A stretch of 64,000 nucleotides of DNA, taken from NCBI RefSeq assembly GCF_040954835.1, contig NC_090704.1, positions 38,444,979-38,508,978 on the forward strand. The letters run 5' to 3'. Of this stretch, positions 42,370-55,544 are shown in pieces. This stretch comes from Lepisosteus oculatus (lineage: Eukaryota > Chordata > Actinopteri > Semionotiformes > Lepisosteidae). The notes under the pieces are model-generated. The model did no database searches, was not told the origin of the DNA, and saw nothing but the letters and a program-made list of their open reading frames with translations. The position numbers were made by a program, and so were the translations under genes. Positions within the stretch are counted from its first letter, which is position 1. Each line of letters starts with the position of its first letter.

Positions 42370-43345
42370 CCTGTAAGAAAAGTTACAAATGAGAAGTTTC
42401 ATTAGCCCATCAGGCCGTTTGCAAATAATACTGTAGCTTGGTCTGAGGATCTCATCTAGAGGTTTCTTGAATGAAGACAGATTATCAGATTTAACAACAT
42501 AGCTAGGGATGCTTGTTTCAGACTTCCTCTGCCCTTTTCACTTCAACATAGTTACCTCATGTTTCACTGCTGATTCTAAGGAGGTTGTTTGTAAATTCTT
42601 CACTCATGTACACTCATAGTCTTCTCTGTTTATCACTTATCAAAGGCTCAGTTCTTTTAGCCTATTAGTGTAGAACATTCCCTTTAGCTTGGGAATTTAT
42701 CTGTTTTTTCTCTAGACTGATTCCAAATCAACAATACATTTTTGTAACATAGTGACTAAAACCAACACAGTATTGCAAACAAGGTCTTACAAGTACATTT
42801 TATATTTTAACATAACATCCCATGATTTAAATTATTTTATTATATATCTTAATATCCTGTTTACTTTTTTATTGCTTTCCCACATGTTTTGGAAGATGCA
42901 AATTATGAGACAGCATAAGACTGGAGTCTTTTTCATAAAAGCTTTTTTGAGCTCAAGGTTTCCCATTTTGTATTGACAGTTTATGTTTTTGCTGCCTGCT
43001 TCCAGTTTTCTTCACTTGTATACATTAAATGTCATCTGCTGCTTTCCAAATAAAGAAGTGGTCCTAATATAGATCCATGTGGTACTCCTGATTATATCAC
43101 TGCAATTGGACCCTGCAGCCCTGTGCTCTGTTTTCTATCCTTTGAGCAGTTCCCAGTTCAAACACAAGTATTAACTTGAAAGCCTACTGCCTGCAATTTA
43201 AGAATTAATCTTTTAAATTGAATATCATTACAGGCCTACTAAAAATCTCAGCATACTTCTCTGTTTGCCTGTTACCATCAGTGTTAATTGTTCGAAGAAC
43301 TCTAACAAGACAGCTAAGCATGACCTACTGTACTTTTTCAAATAC
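42370..43345 (-). mobile_element. Old CR1/L2-like LINE copy, antisense
   Basis: The plus strand begins with the complement of the family's 3' end ('cattagcccatcaggccgtt', 'tctagaggtttcttgaatga'), then the complements of the reverse-transcriptase end ('ttcactgctgattctaagga') and of upstream segments ('caacacagtattgcaaacaa'). The phrases 'catgtggtactcctgatta' and 'gagcagttcccagttc' belong to a module also found at 53.2-54.0 kb. About 1 kb survives, heavily mutated. Confidence 0.55.
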
Positions 43346-43489
43346 TGGATTGTCAAAATTAAGTACATTAGAAAAGAAATAAAGCAAGAATTTATTGTAA
43401 CTTAGCATTAGATTAATAATTGAATTTTATTTTTATGTTTATACACATAGCCCATTAATCTAGCCGTACATTTTGATGAAAGAAAGACT

Positions 43490-43640
43490 GTATTGCAAAT
43501 ATATAAACTACAAATGAACAAGTAAAGGTTTATTTCATGCTGAAAAGAGAAGATATGAAACACATCCTAACAATAAACCTTTACTTGTTCTTTTGCAGCC
43601 TATGCATGCTGATGCAGCTACCTACTTGACATTTATCAAC
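43490..43640 (-). mobile_element. Foldback element copy 3
   Basis: Arms 'gaacaagtaaaggtttat' (near 43516-43533) and 'ataaacctttacttgttc' (near 43574-43591) are inverted copies. The right flank 'gcatgctgatgcagctacct' plus 'acttgac' is the reverse complement of the left flank of the 11.4-kb copy, so this copy lies in the opposite orientation. No clear target-site duplication was found. Confidence 0.7.
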
Positions 43641-46600
43641 TATACAGTATATGTACATATTCTAGTAAGGATTGCTGATCTAATCTCATATCCATACTAG
43701 AAACTTGTAACGCTGAATCAAGCTGATATATATTATATATAATATTGGCATTGCTAAAAGCTACTGTATACACGTATATGAGATGAGGACCTTTCTTCCC
43801 AGCTACTTAACAGATGCTGCTAACATTTTGCTGACTATAGGCACAGCTATTTTAAAGTGAACTGTTAAAGTGTACTGTGATTTATAGCAGATCATATTTA
43901 CTTAAATTAAAAAATGTTAAAAGTTAATGCTTTGACAATTATCATCTGGGGTCCAGGGTGTTATACGCATTGTTTAAGTCTGTAAGAAAAGGGTGTAGAA
44001 ACAGTAGTTATTTCCTGTACTTGCTGTTCTTTTAATAGTTCCAGGTCCCCTAATACCTCTTCTATTCCCCTATTAGTTCACTTTCCAAGCTTGGTCAACG
44101 TGAGTATATACAGCTTCAGTCTGTCACTCTTTTTACTTGTTCCCAAAGCAAATACTGCCAGGGTTTTCAGGAAGGGAGAGACAGAATGTGACAATAAAAT
44201 TTGCATCAACTCCCACCAAATCTCTCCCAGTTGTGAAAAGACAACATTCTTTCTTTGGAACACTAAGAAGAGGCAGCGGGGTGAAGTCTAGGGATACAGA
44301 CAGGAGTTTTCCATCAGACTGAAAATGCAGGAATGAGAAAAGCTTTTATAAAATCTCACAGTCCTTGTGCCCCTCCCAAACTCTGGGTGTTGTCTCTTTT
44401 TAGTTAAATTCTGCTCTGCACGGAACAAAAAGCACAATCACCAGCATGAGAATTTAAAATTCTGCTTATCTTCTCAAAGCCCAGTGCCAACAGAAATGTT
44501 CATTTTTGTATTCAATTGTGTCTGGCTCTGCAGAATGGATTTTGTCAGGTGGGTTGTCAAGTGCTGTGTGTCCTAGACTTTTTTTCCGAAATCACCGCAC
44601 CCAAGGGCTTCTATTGTTTCTTCTGAAGAGTTTGTGCTTTTGAGATCAAAACTCTTTATAATCTGAAAATTAGTGCACCAAAATTTAAGTATTATTCAAT
44701 ATCCATCCTTCTGAATATATTTCAGTGCTGCTTGGGTGGTCCAGACATTGATGATTTTAGCCTGGCTCGTCCCACTAGCAGACTGGGACCAGGATTTGTG
44801 GGACCACTAGCAATGACCATGACCATGGGGGGGTCTGGTAAGGGCTAGTTTTTCACATTTTTGAAAATGGAAAGAAAGGTATGCATTTGAAAAATATTTG
44901 TAAAATGAAAATGTATTCAATAAGAACGCAGCACAATCAAGCAACAGATACATAAAAGATAGATCCATGAAAAAAAAAGATAGATCCAAAATGTTAAGCC
45001 ACAGAGAAGACATATCCTGTCCTAGCAATCTTTTAAACTAGGAGCAGTACTGCTAGTTTTTTTGAGTTTTGGGGGAATTTTAAGAAGCATGCAATCCTAC
45101 AAATGTTATTTTGGGGCCATTATCAAGTTACAAATGACAGTAAGTGGATTTAAAAAATATTGTCCAATTGCAATCTGACCGAATTATAAACACCATAATT
45201 TTACAGTAAAAGTTGCATGTATCACTCTTAATATTTAAAAACAAGTAAAGTTTAGTAAAAAGGAGATGTTAGTGCTGAATCCCCGTGAGACACTATTAAT
45301 CTAGGTGTTTGCTCTCCATGGACTAAAAAAAACAGTGCATTCCATTCTACTTTTGCCTGAAAAGCAAGTCAGTTTGATTCATTAATGAGAGAGTCTAGCT
45401 GTCATGTCAGGCCCAGAGTATGACTTTGAAAAGATGGCTTTGGCAGAGACACCACCACTGAGCCCAGAATGAGCTCATTTATTTGACTCTGTGCATCAAT
45501 GAAACTGTCACGTTAAGTCATTCAACTCAAGAGACAAGAAGGTCACAATAAAACTCTCAATATGAAGAGTCTCCTGTGCTACTCCTCAGCTTTTGTCAAG
45601 TTTGAAAAACTTTAGAAAGTATTTTGTTTTTGTTTTTGGAGTAGCTGTATTTAAAATTTCCCAAGTGCTATGTACAAGGTGTTTTGCCTGACAGCAATAA
45701 TTTTTAAGCAGATAATGTTATGAGATTGCAAATATTTGAAAGACATCTTACATTTATCTAATTCCTTTAAAAAAGAACATTTCTTATGCATTCATCAACC
45801 CATCTTATTTGTATCATTTTAGACAGCTGTGTCTATAATGTCTATGATATTATGTTTTTTGGTATGGTGTAGATATATCAGAAAATAACATTTTAGGGTT
45901 AGTCTGTTTTATATATTTTCATAAGAAGGTCTTTTCATATTTTTGTAAGCAAAAGTCTTGAAGGATTGTCTGTTGATCAAAGTCTAGAGTTTTAAGAATG
46001 CAAGATATTTTGTGTCTTTGAAGCAAAATGTTATAAATGGAGAAATAATTTGCTTTTTAACCTACCTATTCTCCATTTTGCTGTTGAATGGCTCCCAATA
46101 CCACCAGATTAGGTTCTTCATCACACATTACACTTCAGCCGAATGTAACTCTATTTAAATGTCTGAGTGAGTAGAAGAGTGCTGAACTAAGAAAGGGTAT
46201 TGTTAATGTAACTTTCCAGGACAGTATTCTGACTTTGACCAAACATTTTATATAACAGTAATGAATTAAGTAGCAGAATGCTATTGGGGCTGTTGAAATC
46301 TAGTTGTGATATTAGAGTCAAGCTTGTGTCCCACAGAGTCAGGCACCAGGAGCAAACATCTCACTGATGTGAGAGTAATTTAAGCAAAATGAAAAATCTT
46401 GCAGGAGCTTGAAGGAAAGCTGCAGCAGCAGTGGCAATTTATCTTTCACACACTAGCAAGAACAGCTTTCATGTACAGTATATAAGTGTATCAGAGGACG
46501 TGCAAATAATGAAATAGATCTTACAACAAAATTCCATCAATGCATAACTCTTTCTGAATGTGTTGTGTGAGCCTTTGGGCTGATGATCTGGGCTAGATTA

Positions 46601-48359
46601 GTGGGCACTTCCATGATCATAATTCGAAAAGCATTCTGCACATCCTGGTTACTTCTACATTCCCATTAGTAAAACACATTTTACTCATATCCTAATACTG
46701 TAATATTATTTACTTCCGGCATCCTAAATTATACAGGACATACTGTATGCATAGAATTAATATGCATCTCAATTATTCAGTAGCTTTTCACGATTGGAGA
46801 TTAAACAACTAAAGTTTCCAAAGGGAGGAACATTGTAGGCAGTATTTTTTATCTCCTCTACTTATGCAACAAATCCCTAATGGGAATATAGTCTGCTGTT
46901 TGGGAAGGTAGGTTGTTGACTGAAGAGTGAGGTTCAATAAGGGGATCAAGTCTTCTGGCACCACCTGTTTAATTATTTATCATGTCATCCTTTTTCCGTC
47001 TTCGTTTCTTCTTAATTGTAGGTCTTGGCGACACATTATTTGGAAAGTAGATACCCTTGTGTTTTCACAACCTCTAAGTGATTAACATGAGATCCTAGGG
47101 TCAGGTGTCAAAGCAACGCAACAGCTTCTTCCTCCAGGAGGTTTGCCTCGACCGGTGATAAAGTTAGCCCTCAAAAAGTGACAAAGTGTGTTGTTGGTGC
47201 CTCTCTGACGCAAGCAATAATTTTATTATAGTGTCTGGTGTCACAGGGAAGCGTAGCAACGCAAATGCTGCCTATAAATATAACTGCTAGTTGCACAGAC
47301 TGTGCTATTTAAAACTAAAGTGAGCCAAACTGATCAGTTAAGAGCTTTCTTTTACCAGGGAGTATGCACACTACAAACCAATGCTTAAAATTGAAATAGA
47401 ATTAAAAATAATTAGCAATTATAGTTTTGAAATCCATTACGTGGCATTTCAATTCCATTTTTACAATATTCATTTAATTTGATGGTACATACTGTAAAAG
47501 GAGAAGAAACGTTATTGCTAAATTATTTCCATTTGACCTAATACAGTTAACGCTGAGCAGACACATACTGCACATGGACATACAGTAACTGCGCAGAACA
47601 AGTCGATTGTTTTTATCATGCTTACAAATGCTTTTAATTTATTCCTTACTAGACCACAGACTTTTGGCTATCCAGCTGCAGCACCCCATATGAAAATGTG
47701 AATTATGTTGTAGGTGTTTGTGTTAAAATAATAATGGATTTACAGTATAAAATATCTGTGTATACAAATTTAGGTTATTATACAATATAATTATTTCTGA
47801 AAAACCAAAGTGAGGAATAAGACTCTTCAGCAATTTTAAGAAACAGAACCCAAGTTCTCTAGGTCATAACTTACATGAATGAAGAAACTGCTTCAATTAT
47901 TTTCAATGACATTCACGGAAATGGTTGTTTTATTCATTTTTAGACACTAGTAACAAGAGACCAATAAATTTACAACAGTTATAAATATTAACAAAATAAT
48001 TAGAGTCACTGTTTCAGGAGAAATATTTTATGCTGTCAAATATAATTAACTCAGTAACTACAGAGAGTAGACTATGACTGTGCTGTGTTAAGTTGCCAAA
48101 TGATACTGTAGGTAAGACTTGTTCTAGTTACAAAGTTTTGGAGGACATAATATTTCACTGTTAATAGATATTTTTTACAATATGTAGTTACTTCTTGTTT
48201 GATAAAGATATGATGATATCATAAAAATTAAATTCTTAAGTACCTCATTTCAGTGATTAGGCAAATAGCAATGCCACAAGTGAATAAAAACTGGCAGTCA
48301 TATTTTCTTCAAATATGCGCTCGAAGCAGTCACTACAAATGTTTCATTGTTCTTTTTTC
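43641..48359. other. Intergenic interval downstream of tmem100
   Basis: No coding exon or classifiable repeat seen. The region within ~2 kb of tmem100 may hold regulatory elements, which the sequence alone does not show. Confidence 0.4.
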
Positions 48360-48459
48360 TTCTTTTTTTATTTACTTTTCATTCCATCAGCTAAATACCA
48401 CAGGACACAGAAATAAATAAACGATAAACGTCCTATTCTCCATTCAACAGCAATTTGTC

Positions 48460-48465
48460 TTTATT
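48460..48465 (-). terminator. tmem100: Candidate tmem100 poly(A) signal
   Basis: AATAAA on the minus strand, about 240 bases after the stop codon. A second AATAAA-type hexamer lies near 48366-48371. Which one is used, or whether a more distal one is used, is not decidable here. Confidence 0.35.
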
Positions 48466-48704
48466 CTGTTAGATTCTAATCCATTCAGGCTAGAACTCTT
48501 CCAAGCTATCCAGATGAGTCCAGCCTGTTAGAATTCAAGGCAATGCCTTCAATGCTAGAACGTTTTATCACTTCTTTGGAGATCCTGGAGCAATCTGGGA
48601 GGTGGGTGCTTTTCATAACTGAAAGGGCATCAAGAAGAGTCATCTCCTCAGTTCACAAACTCCCTGTGTTCCTGCTTCTCTTCCTTCTTAGTTTTTTTAT
48701 TTTC

Positions 48705-49109
48705 TTATGCAAAGCTACTTCTTTGGCTCGCCATTAAGCCTGTCTGACTCTCACGCCTTTTGTCTTTCTTTCGTTCTTGTCTTACTTTCCAACACAAAGC
48801 ACTGGAGCCCAGCAAGAGAAGTCCAGTGGATAGAACTACCAACCCAAGGATAGAGATGATAGATCCGTGTGAGTTAAAACTGTAGGCCACAGCTGTGACA
48901 ACTATCCCAGCGATGAAGATGACTATTCCAAATGGGACCATACAACGGTAGCAGGAAAGCTCTGTTCCCCCAGTAGCAGCTGTCAGTTGAACCTCATTGA
49001 CCAGTGGGACAGTAGTCACCACACAGTCATTGTTATTGGTCTTTTCCATTATGACTCTTTCAGGAGCTTTGGGGACTCTCATTATGTCTCTGCTGGATTC
49101 TTCTGGCAT
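48705..49109 (-). CDS. tmem100: Transmembrane protein 100
   Basis: A 134-codon frame in one exon, the same length as human TMEM100. The N-terminal ~50 residues are soluble and polar ('VVTTVPLVNEVQLTAATGG' at about 30-48), followed by 'ELSCYRCMVPFG', a first membrane helix at about 57-78, a short 'NSHGS' turn, a second helix at about 84-107 and a basic tail ('KVRQERKKDKRRES'). In mammals the protein is induced by BMP9/BMP10 through ALK1 in arterial endothelium, where it is needed for vessel development, and it modulates TRPA1-TRPV1 in sensory neurons. The start is the ATG at 49109, preceded by an acceptor at 49202. Its neighbours, smim36 and the divergent pctp, match the mammalian arrangement. 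Confidence 0.97.
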   Translation of the reverse strand: MPEESSRDIMRVPKAPERVIMEKTNNNDCVVTTVPLVNEVQLTAATGGTELSCYRCMVPFGIVIFIAGIVVTAVAYSFNSHGSIISILGLVVLSTGLLLLGSSALCWKVRQERKKDKRRESQTGLMASQRSSFA

Positions 49110-49201
49110 TGCAAATAGTTGCTCTCAATATTATGCTTGCAGAACCAATGGGTCCTTATTTCCAGTGGTCTTCAGGTCCTTTGTGTTCAGTGTGTTCAAA
49201 G
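49110..49201 (-). other. tmem100: tmem100 5' UTR part of coding exon, with acceptor
   Basis: On the minus strand 'tttttttctgcacag' ends at 49202, giving a 92-base untranslated stretch before the ATG. A long pyrimidine tract supports this acceptor. Confidence 0.7.
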
Positions 49202-50009
49202 CTGTGCAGAAAAAAATTAAACTTTATCACACAATACCGAAGTTACCTACTCAGCTCCTCCAGACTACTCAAGTAATCTGAAAGACATTGATGGTATATA
49301 AAGTCCATGATTCTATTGATAATTCCTCCTTGTTTTGGGGTTGTAGATTTTATTTATCTCACATTGTTACAAAATAGGGTACTGTACTTGTGTATTTCCC
49401 TACACCAAATGTCTGCAGTCTGTACCATGGACTATACACACTTAATGTATAATGAAAGCCATCTTCTCTTTAATAACTCACAGATGTTTGAAACTACGTT
49501 GGGCCAACAAACAACAAGTACAGTAAATAAATAATGTAGAAGTCTCCCTCTTTCCCATTGCCTAGAAAAGCGATGCTGATATTTCAAACAGTTACATGAA
49601 ACACAAACTCTTGAAAACAACTTTGTAACAGTACTAAGTTTTGTTAAAAAGTTAATTATAAATTATATTTATTTAATATAAAGTAATAACGTGTGCTGAA
49701 AATTAGAACGTTTTGCAAAGATACAGAGAATGGTTTACAATACAAATTTATGAAAATTGTTTCTTTCCTTTTTTCCAATTTTACCCTTAAAGAACAGAAC
49801 GTGCATTCGGTGTAATACAGATGTGTGCAACTTCAGCCAGGTAATCATTAAGACGTAAGCGTACATGCGGTTAAGTGCTCATTGATAATAGAAAACATCT
49901 GACATTTACCAATGCATGGCACATACTGTACGTACAGCACAACCTCCGTTGTACAATAAGTTGTTTTCGTCTCTCTCGGTTTTACAGCTATAGATCGAAA
50001 TAAACTTAC

Positions 50010-50350
50010 CTCAAGCTTTCGCTCTCCATTACAGACCTTTATTCAAGATGTGTAGTCTGTTGTGTGTCCCTCACTTTGCCCAAGAATCGAAAAATAAATG
50101 AGAAGGATTCCACAAGTATGTTACAGCAAACGTGAGCATGTATTCCCAAGCAAGCTTTCTTCTGAAGAAGGAAATTTGCAATCTTTTGATGCGTATATAT
50201 TTAAGCTTTTTTTGTGTGACTTAAAAAAAGTAATCAAGAACTTCGATTAACCTCTCTTGCAGTCCTTCTTCGCGTTGCGTTATGCTTTCCAGGGCTGCTT
50301 TCAGTAATGTTGCTCTGCCGGCGCTCGATTAGGGAACCCGACTCTCATTC
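50010..50350 (-). other. tmem100: Candidate tmem100 first (non-coding) exon and promoter
   Basis: On the minus strand 'gaaagcttgag' is followed by a perfect donor, GTAAGT, at 50009-50004. With the acceptor at 49202 this defines an intron of about 0.8 kb. Upstream sequence to ~50350 has more CpG than the surroundings ('gagcgccggcag', 'aacgcaacgcg'), fitting a promoter. The transcription start is not fixed. Confidence 0.5.
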
Positions 50351-51077
50351 ATCGGATGTCCCCTATGTGCTCCCTGGTGTGTAAGAAAGAGTCAGTTTGA
50401 ATACCATCGTCTTAGGAAAGCAAGGACGTTTAAAATTTGTCAGTGACTCAGGAGGGGAGTTTCTAAGTAGCAAACAAAGCTGAACGCTTTTTTTACCCCA
50501 TTTAACGCATCTGAAAAGACAAGTTTTAACCCTTTTTAAAACGCAGTAGCCACGCACTCGTTATACTGCATACTTTATTCTATTTACTGTAGCAAATTTC
50601 TGAAATTCCCGTCTTAGTACACATTTCAGGAGCAAAAAAAGAAATAATTATTTCCCACCTTATCATGCTATAGGAGACGTGGAATAAAATATTTAAAGTA
50701 ATCTGTAAAGCACTGTTAAATTAAAAACAAACTGTTGCATAAGCATAGCTCAAATGTAATTTTGCTAAATTTGGATTACCTGAACATTGTAAAAATGATG
50801 TACAGTAAATGATCAAAATATAGAACTTTATGCATGAAACAAAATTTGTAATCCAAGATATTACAAAAAATCCCAAAGCCATCCTTATGTTTATTTGCCT
50901 ATTTTAAATGTGTTCCTAAGCATATTCGAATATAATAACAGATTTTGGGATTATAGCATTCCTCTCTTGTTGATACTTTTATGAATCGGTCCTATAGAAG
51001 TGTAGGTTTTCAAACCTTATTCTATTATCATTTTTTAGATAATCAACAATAAACCTCAGCAAGAAATATATACTGTA
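50351..51077. other. Intergenic interval between tmem100 and pctp
   Basis: Nothing coding seen. Confidence 0.4.
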
Positions 51078-51093
51078 TACTGTATATACAGTA
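51078..51093. repeat. Perfect 16-bp palindrome
   Basis: 'tactgtatatacagta' is its own reverse complement and joins a TACTGTA to a TACAGTA; more TACTGTA motifs abut it. Confidence 0.9.
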
Positions 51094-51099
51094 GGTCTT

Positions 51100-51425
51100 T
51101 ATGGAATGCTTGATTTCTTTATAACTCCCTATTTCAAAGTAAGATTTTCTAACACGTAGTCATTTGATATGGGGTGTTGTCTTGACCTTTTTCCTTCCTG
51201 AACTAGATCCCTTCCCAATAGAGACAGAGGATTTCCATGCAGGGATGAGAAAACATTGGCCCTTCCAATTCACTTCTTTGCAGAGCTTTATTCCCACAGT
51301 CTAATTATTCTAAGCAGCCTTATGCTGGAAGCCTATATTGATTTTAAGAGGGTTTTTTTAAGGTCTTCCTTAAATGCTACTGCTTGAAATAAATCCTGGT
51401 TGTGAATTGTCTGTGTTTACTGTTT
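51100..51425 (+). repeat. Unclassified repeat family, copy A
   Basis: Shares, in order and in direct orientation, 'cctatttcaaag', 'atttgatatggggtgttgtc', 'ttccttcctgaact', 'gacagaggatttccat' and 'tttattcccacagtc' with 56190-56445. It is not one of the named families I recognise. It could be an old interspersed repeat or a segmental duplication of a non-coding element. Confidence 0.7.
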
Positions 51426-51764
51426 TCTAACTGTTCATACAGTAGATCAAGGTGAGCAAACCGATCAAGTGCTATGGTGTAAAACTGAGCAAATATAATG
51501 TGTAGTCTATTTCACATTTGGAAAGCATACTTTGATACATTTCTACCTCGAAATGGCTAAAGTTTGTTAACTCCAGCTGCTTACTGTACAGTATGTTTCA
51601 AACAGTTGTGCCAGTACACTATAAACTTTGTACAGTAGGCATCATTCCAGGGACAATCTAATTCAAGTCTGGGAATACAGTTTTCCTTCATAAACCAAGA
51701 TGGCTTCCTGATTTACAGTACTTTTCTAAGATTTCATACCACTTCTGTTGAAACAAATAACACA

Positions 51765-52030
51765 GCACTGTTCAATTTCAGTCCTGGGGTGCTATCTACA
51801 GTACATGGGGTTTGTATGTTCTCCTTGTGTTTGTGTGGGTTTTCTCCAGGTTCTCCCATTTCCTTCCTTCTGGGACAATTGGAGTTGGTGTGAGTGTGTG
51901 TGTGTCTGCGTATGACTTGCGTCCCGTCCCATTGCTCCTGTTGCTTGCTGAAATAGGCTCCATCTCCCGCTCCCCCATGACCCTGGATTGGAAGAAAATT
52001 AGATTAATTGTAGAAAATGGATGGATGGCT
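51765..52030 (-). mobile_element. RTE/Expander-like retroposon unit, copy 5
   Basis: Antisense copy. The plus strand reads 'tcctggggtgctatctac', 'gtttgtatgttctccttgtg', 'tttctccaggttctcccat', 'gctgaaataggctccatctc' and ends 'gtagaaaatggatggatgg'. The 92-94-codon open frames on both strands are part of the repeat. Confidence 0.85.
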
Positions 52031-52859
52031 CTCCAAACCCTGGCAAGCATCATTCCAGGAGCAAACGTAATCAAAACTGTGTTCCTTTGTAAATGAAGAT
52101 GTCACCTGATCAAACCTCTTCTTCTTACATTTCTTTTCAACTTAAATTTGCTATACATTCTTTAAAAGCTTGGCTAATGCCTTTGTTGAATCAGTTTTTT
52201 TTTCTTTCATGATATTAATCAATATGCCATCATCTCCAGGTGTTTTTTTTAATTTTCACGTGTATGATAACACATTTCCCTTACTTTGGGAGAGCCCCTG
52301 GTACTTGATCCTGATCTGAAATCAATACATACCTTTTAGTTTGTATTGTCTATATCCTGACATAATAATTTTACCTCTTTTGAATTTCTTCAGTTCTCAG
52401 GTTCTGTGATAATATTATTGCTTGATCGAAAGAATCTGATTATTCCTGACCATTTGTATTTACTTTTCACATACTTGTTGTTCTCATCAATGTACAGTTG
52501 AACAATCCAAAGTCCTTAGTGATATGTTAGCTTGCAGAACCTGATGTAAAAGTTTTCAGTTTTGATGTACTGATGGAGAGAATGCATTTCTTAATAAAAA
52601 CAGGTCTCATTTTGTTGAAGCTGTTCAATGCTGTTGGATGTACCTGTTTGGATTATTATCCAGACAGGACCCCCGTCAATACTTCACTCATTTTATTGTT
52701 TAGTAGGTTTTTAGATTTGGTTCAAGGGTAGGCCAGCCTGCTGTTTAAATGTTGGTCTGTACAAGAGGTTTGGACAACATTTGCAGACTGTGCCCTCATA
52801 TTTCAGGAAAAAAGATAATATTTATCAGCACAGTTGGAACAACTGTTTTCATAACATAA
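52031..52859. other. Intergenic interval
   Basis: Nothing supported. Confidence 0.4.
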
Positions 52860-53070
52860 CCCAGACAAATTAAGAAACTGAAGAAACACAAACTGGGGTA
52901 CATACTGGAAAGTACATAAGTGGAAACTACAAAAAGTGCATTTAACACTCAGAACAGGGTTGTACTGTAGGTATCTGGTCTAAACTGCCCAGCCATTTTG
53001 TTGAAGCTGATACCCCAGTTCCTTTTAAGAAATAACTGGTGAGATCCTCAGATTATTTAACTACTCTTTA
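52860..53070 (+). mobile_element. CR1/L2-like LINE 3' fragment
   Basis: 'tacataagtggaaactac', 'ctgcccagccattttgttga', 'agctgataccccag' and 'aactggtgagatcctcag' correspond in order to the 25.8-kb LINE fragment. Confidence 0.6.
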
Positions 53071-53159
53071 TGTTCTGATCTATCAGATAACAGAAGTTGG
53101 CACTTTTAAAATAGTATTAGTGTACTGGTAATTGTGTACAGTTGGCCTCTATGTACAGT

Positions 53160-54035
53160 ATGTATCCCATTGAACCTTTTCTACCTAGATATGCTGTAGG
53201 TAAACAACATGTTATACTTTATCATTCTCTGCCCCAACTCTCATATGTAAATATGAGGTAAATGGATAAATATGAGTTATCCATATGCCATCTAGGGAAG
53301 ATTAAGTTCCTCTAGTCTGAGTATAAAATTTCAGACAAGGAATTTGTCTGGTTTCTCTCATTTGTACTGCCTCTAGTTGAATCATAACCACAACTGAACA
53401 CAACATTGCAAATAGTCTAATTAATTAAAACGTAATTAAATTAATTCAATCTAATTTGATTAAAACTTTACATTATTAATTAGAAATCCAAATATTTTGT
53501 TTGCTATTTTAATGCCTGGAAGAGAAAGGTTATGGGTCCATATGAACTCCTTGATTTTTACTTGTTATTACTTATTCTTCAGCACCCCAAAAAGGGCAAT
53601 TACACAGTACAGTCCTGCTGTCTGCACATTATAAAACAAAGGTATTCAGAGTAAATTTCATTTGCCAAGTGTCTGCCCAGGTATAATGGATAATCATACT
53701 GTATATACTGTAGTGTATAAATCATGTTGTGTCAATTCAACTGCAGAAACAGTGTTTATTACTTCACTTGCGTCAGTATTATCTCATAATTGGATAGCTA
53801 AACCAGAGACATCTATCATGACGATTTAGATGAGTAATGATCTTAATATTAATCCCTGCAGTACTACAACAATCACCTAAATCTAGTCAGAGATAATGCC
53901 CTTAGCAATGCCCTGTTCTTTGTGGTTATCAACCAATTCCTTATCAACGAGCATGCATTATCTTGGAGTCCTTATGTTTCAGTGTGAAGTTGAGTTTTGA
54001 GTTATATACATGGTCACCTTAATAATACAATGTTT
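53160..54035 (-). mobile_element. Old CR1/L2-like LINE copy, antisense
   Basis: The plus strand contains 'tgaacacaacattgcaaata', 'catttgccaagtgtctgccc' and 'atcaaccaattccttatcaa', in the same order as the related module at 42.4-43.3 kb ('caacacagtattgcaaacaa' and so on). Strongly decayed. Confidence 0.5.
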
Positions 54036-54214
54036 TAAAAATCCTTAAGTGATTCTGAATAGTTCTGCTTTGCCTCTGTTTGTAGTTCATGAGAACTATG
54101 GAGCGATCCAAGTAAAAGAGTTTGAATAGGGCCTTGTCATTGAGAATGATAGTCACTCTGGCACTAAAGTTAAGCTACTGTACATGCCAGCACAAGTGTT
54201 TTAAAAGGCAATCA

Positions 54215-54450
54215 TTTACAGAGCAACAAGTGGTAGAAGGCCATTTGGCCCATCATGCTTCTTTGGCAGCTAGTACCTTAATGATTCCAGAATCCCATTA
54301 AGCCATTCATTAAAGGTTTCATGGAGAAAGCTTAAACAATATAGCTACAGAGTGTATTCCAGAATTACTGACTAAAGAAATTCCTTCTTTTGTGCTTGTA
54401 AACTGAATTTCGGTTTGTGTCCCAGGCAAATCGTATCATCTCAAAGATGT
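54215..54450 (-). mobile_element. LINE 3'-end fragment, antisense
   Basis: 'aaggccatttggcccatcat', 'gcagctagtaccttaatgat' and 'ccagaatcccattaagcc' are the complement of the 3' UTR and ORF end of the CR1/L2-like family. Together with 53160-54035 it may be one broken copy. Confidence 0.6.
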
Positions 54451-55134
54451 CAAAAAAAAGAAATAACTCTCTCTCTCATTGCTATTACAGATTCAAAAGT
54501 CAAAAATAATAAATCCTAATAATGTTATTATATATTTATATTCTTCCTAATATTGTTATTCTATGTTATGTGCCTTCACTTTTCTTATGGAAGTTCAGGA
54601 CTGTATTGTAATGTTAAAAAATAGCTGGTAAAACTACACAACCTACTTTTCCTATAATTATAGATTAAGTGATAATTTCCTCAGCAGCCCTTTAAATATT
54701 TAAATATGAGCTTTTTTAGGTATTTGGTCATCAAAATTCTAAGAACACTGAATTTATATAATGACTGTTAACAGAACTCTATAGATAGTTATTCAAATGA
54801 GAGGTACTGCCCAATTACTTATGTTCAAAGTGGAGAATGTTACATGTTGCAGGTAGCAGACAAATCAGCAATAAATAAAAGATGGGAAACACTGAGCATG
54901 AAGATGCTATCTATGAAAACACCTCTACTGTATCATATGTTTATGTTGACAAAACTTAAGAAATATTGGGGAAATTAAAAAGACAAACAATGTTAGTATA
55001 CAAAGTTACAAACTGTGAACTTAAATCAAGCCATGTATTAAATTATATTAAAATGCCATGTTGCATTAATACAACCCTAATCGTAACCCTACCCAATGTC
55101 TTCTGAGAATGTCCGCTCTGACAAACAGAGCTGA

Positions 55135-55405
55135 AAAAATAAGATTTCCAGGAGACTTGTAAGTATTTAAATGCCTGAAACACACTCATAAATACAATGA
55201 AATGGACTTCTACAGAAGGTGAAACATGAAGGAATGGAAACTATAGTAAAGAGCATTTAAACTGGTAATATGATGCACTTTTTAACACAAAGTGTTCAGG
55301 GTGGCTGGAACAAACTAAAAATAATGTTGTAGAAGCTTATATCCCTTGTTTCTTTCAACACTCACATAAACAAATGCTGCTTAAAAGGTTATGGGGGTAA
55401 AATGA
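55135..55405 (+). mobile_element. Decayed CR1/L2-like LINE fragment
   Basis: 'tttccaggagacttgtaag', 'gtgttcagggtggctggaac' and 'ttgtagaagcttatatccc' align loosely with the same family in sense orientation. Weak. Confidence 0.4.
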
Positions 55406-55544
55406 TTTTGAAGCCATTAGTTTTGACAGCGCAGATGGCTGGACGGAAATACCAATTGTTAGGAACACAACACAGTATTCACTGCAGACTGCTCCCTCAA
55501 AGGGTTTTATCTCTTTGGCTAAAATTGCAGTGGTTTACAAGCAA

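Noticed and set aside
48997..49281. 94-codon plus-strand frame over tmem100
   Set aside because: Antisense shadow of the tmem100 coding exon and its 5' UTR.
51796..52096. 92-94-codon open frames on both strands
   Set aside because: They fall within an RTE/Expander-like repeat copy that recurs four other times in the window.
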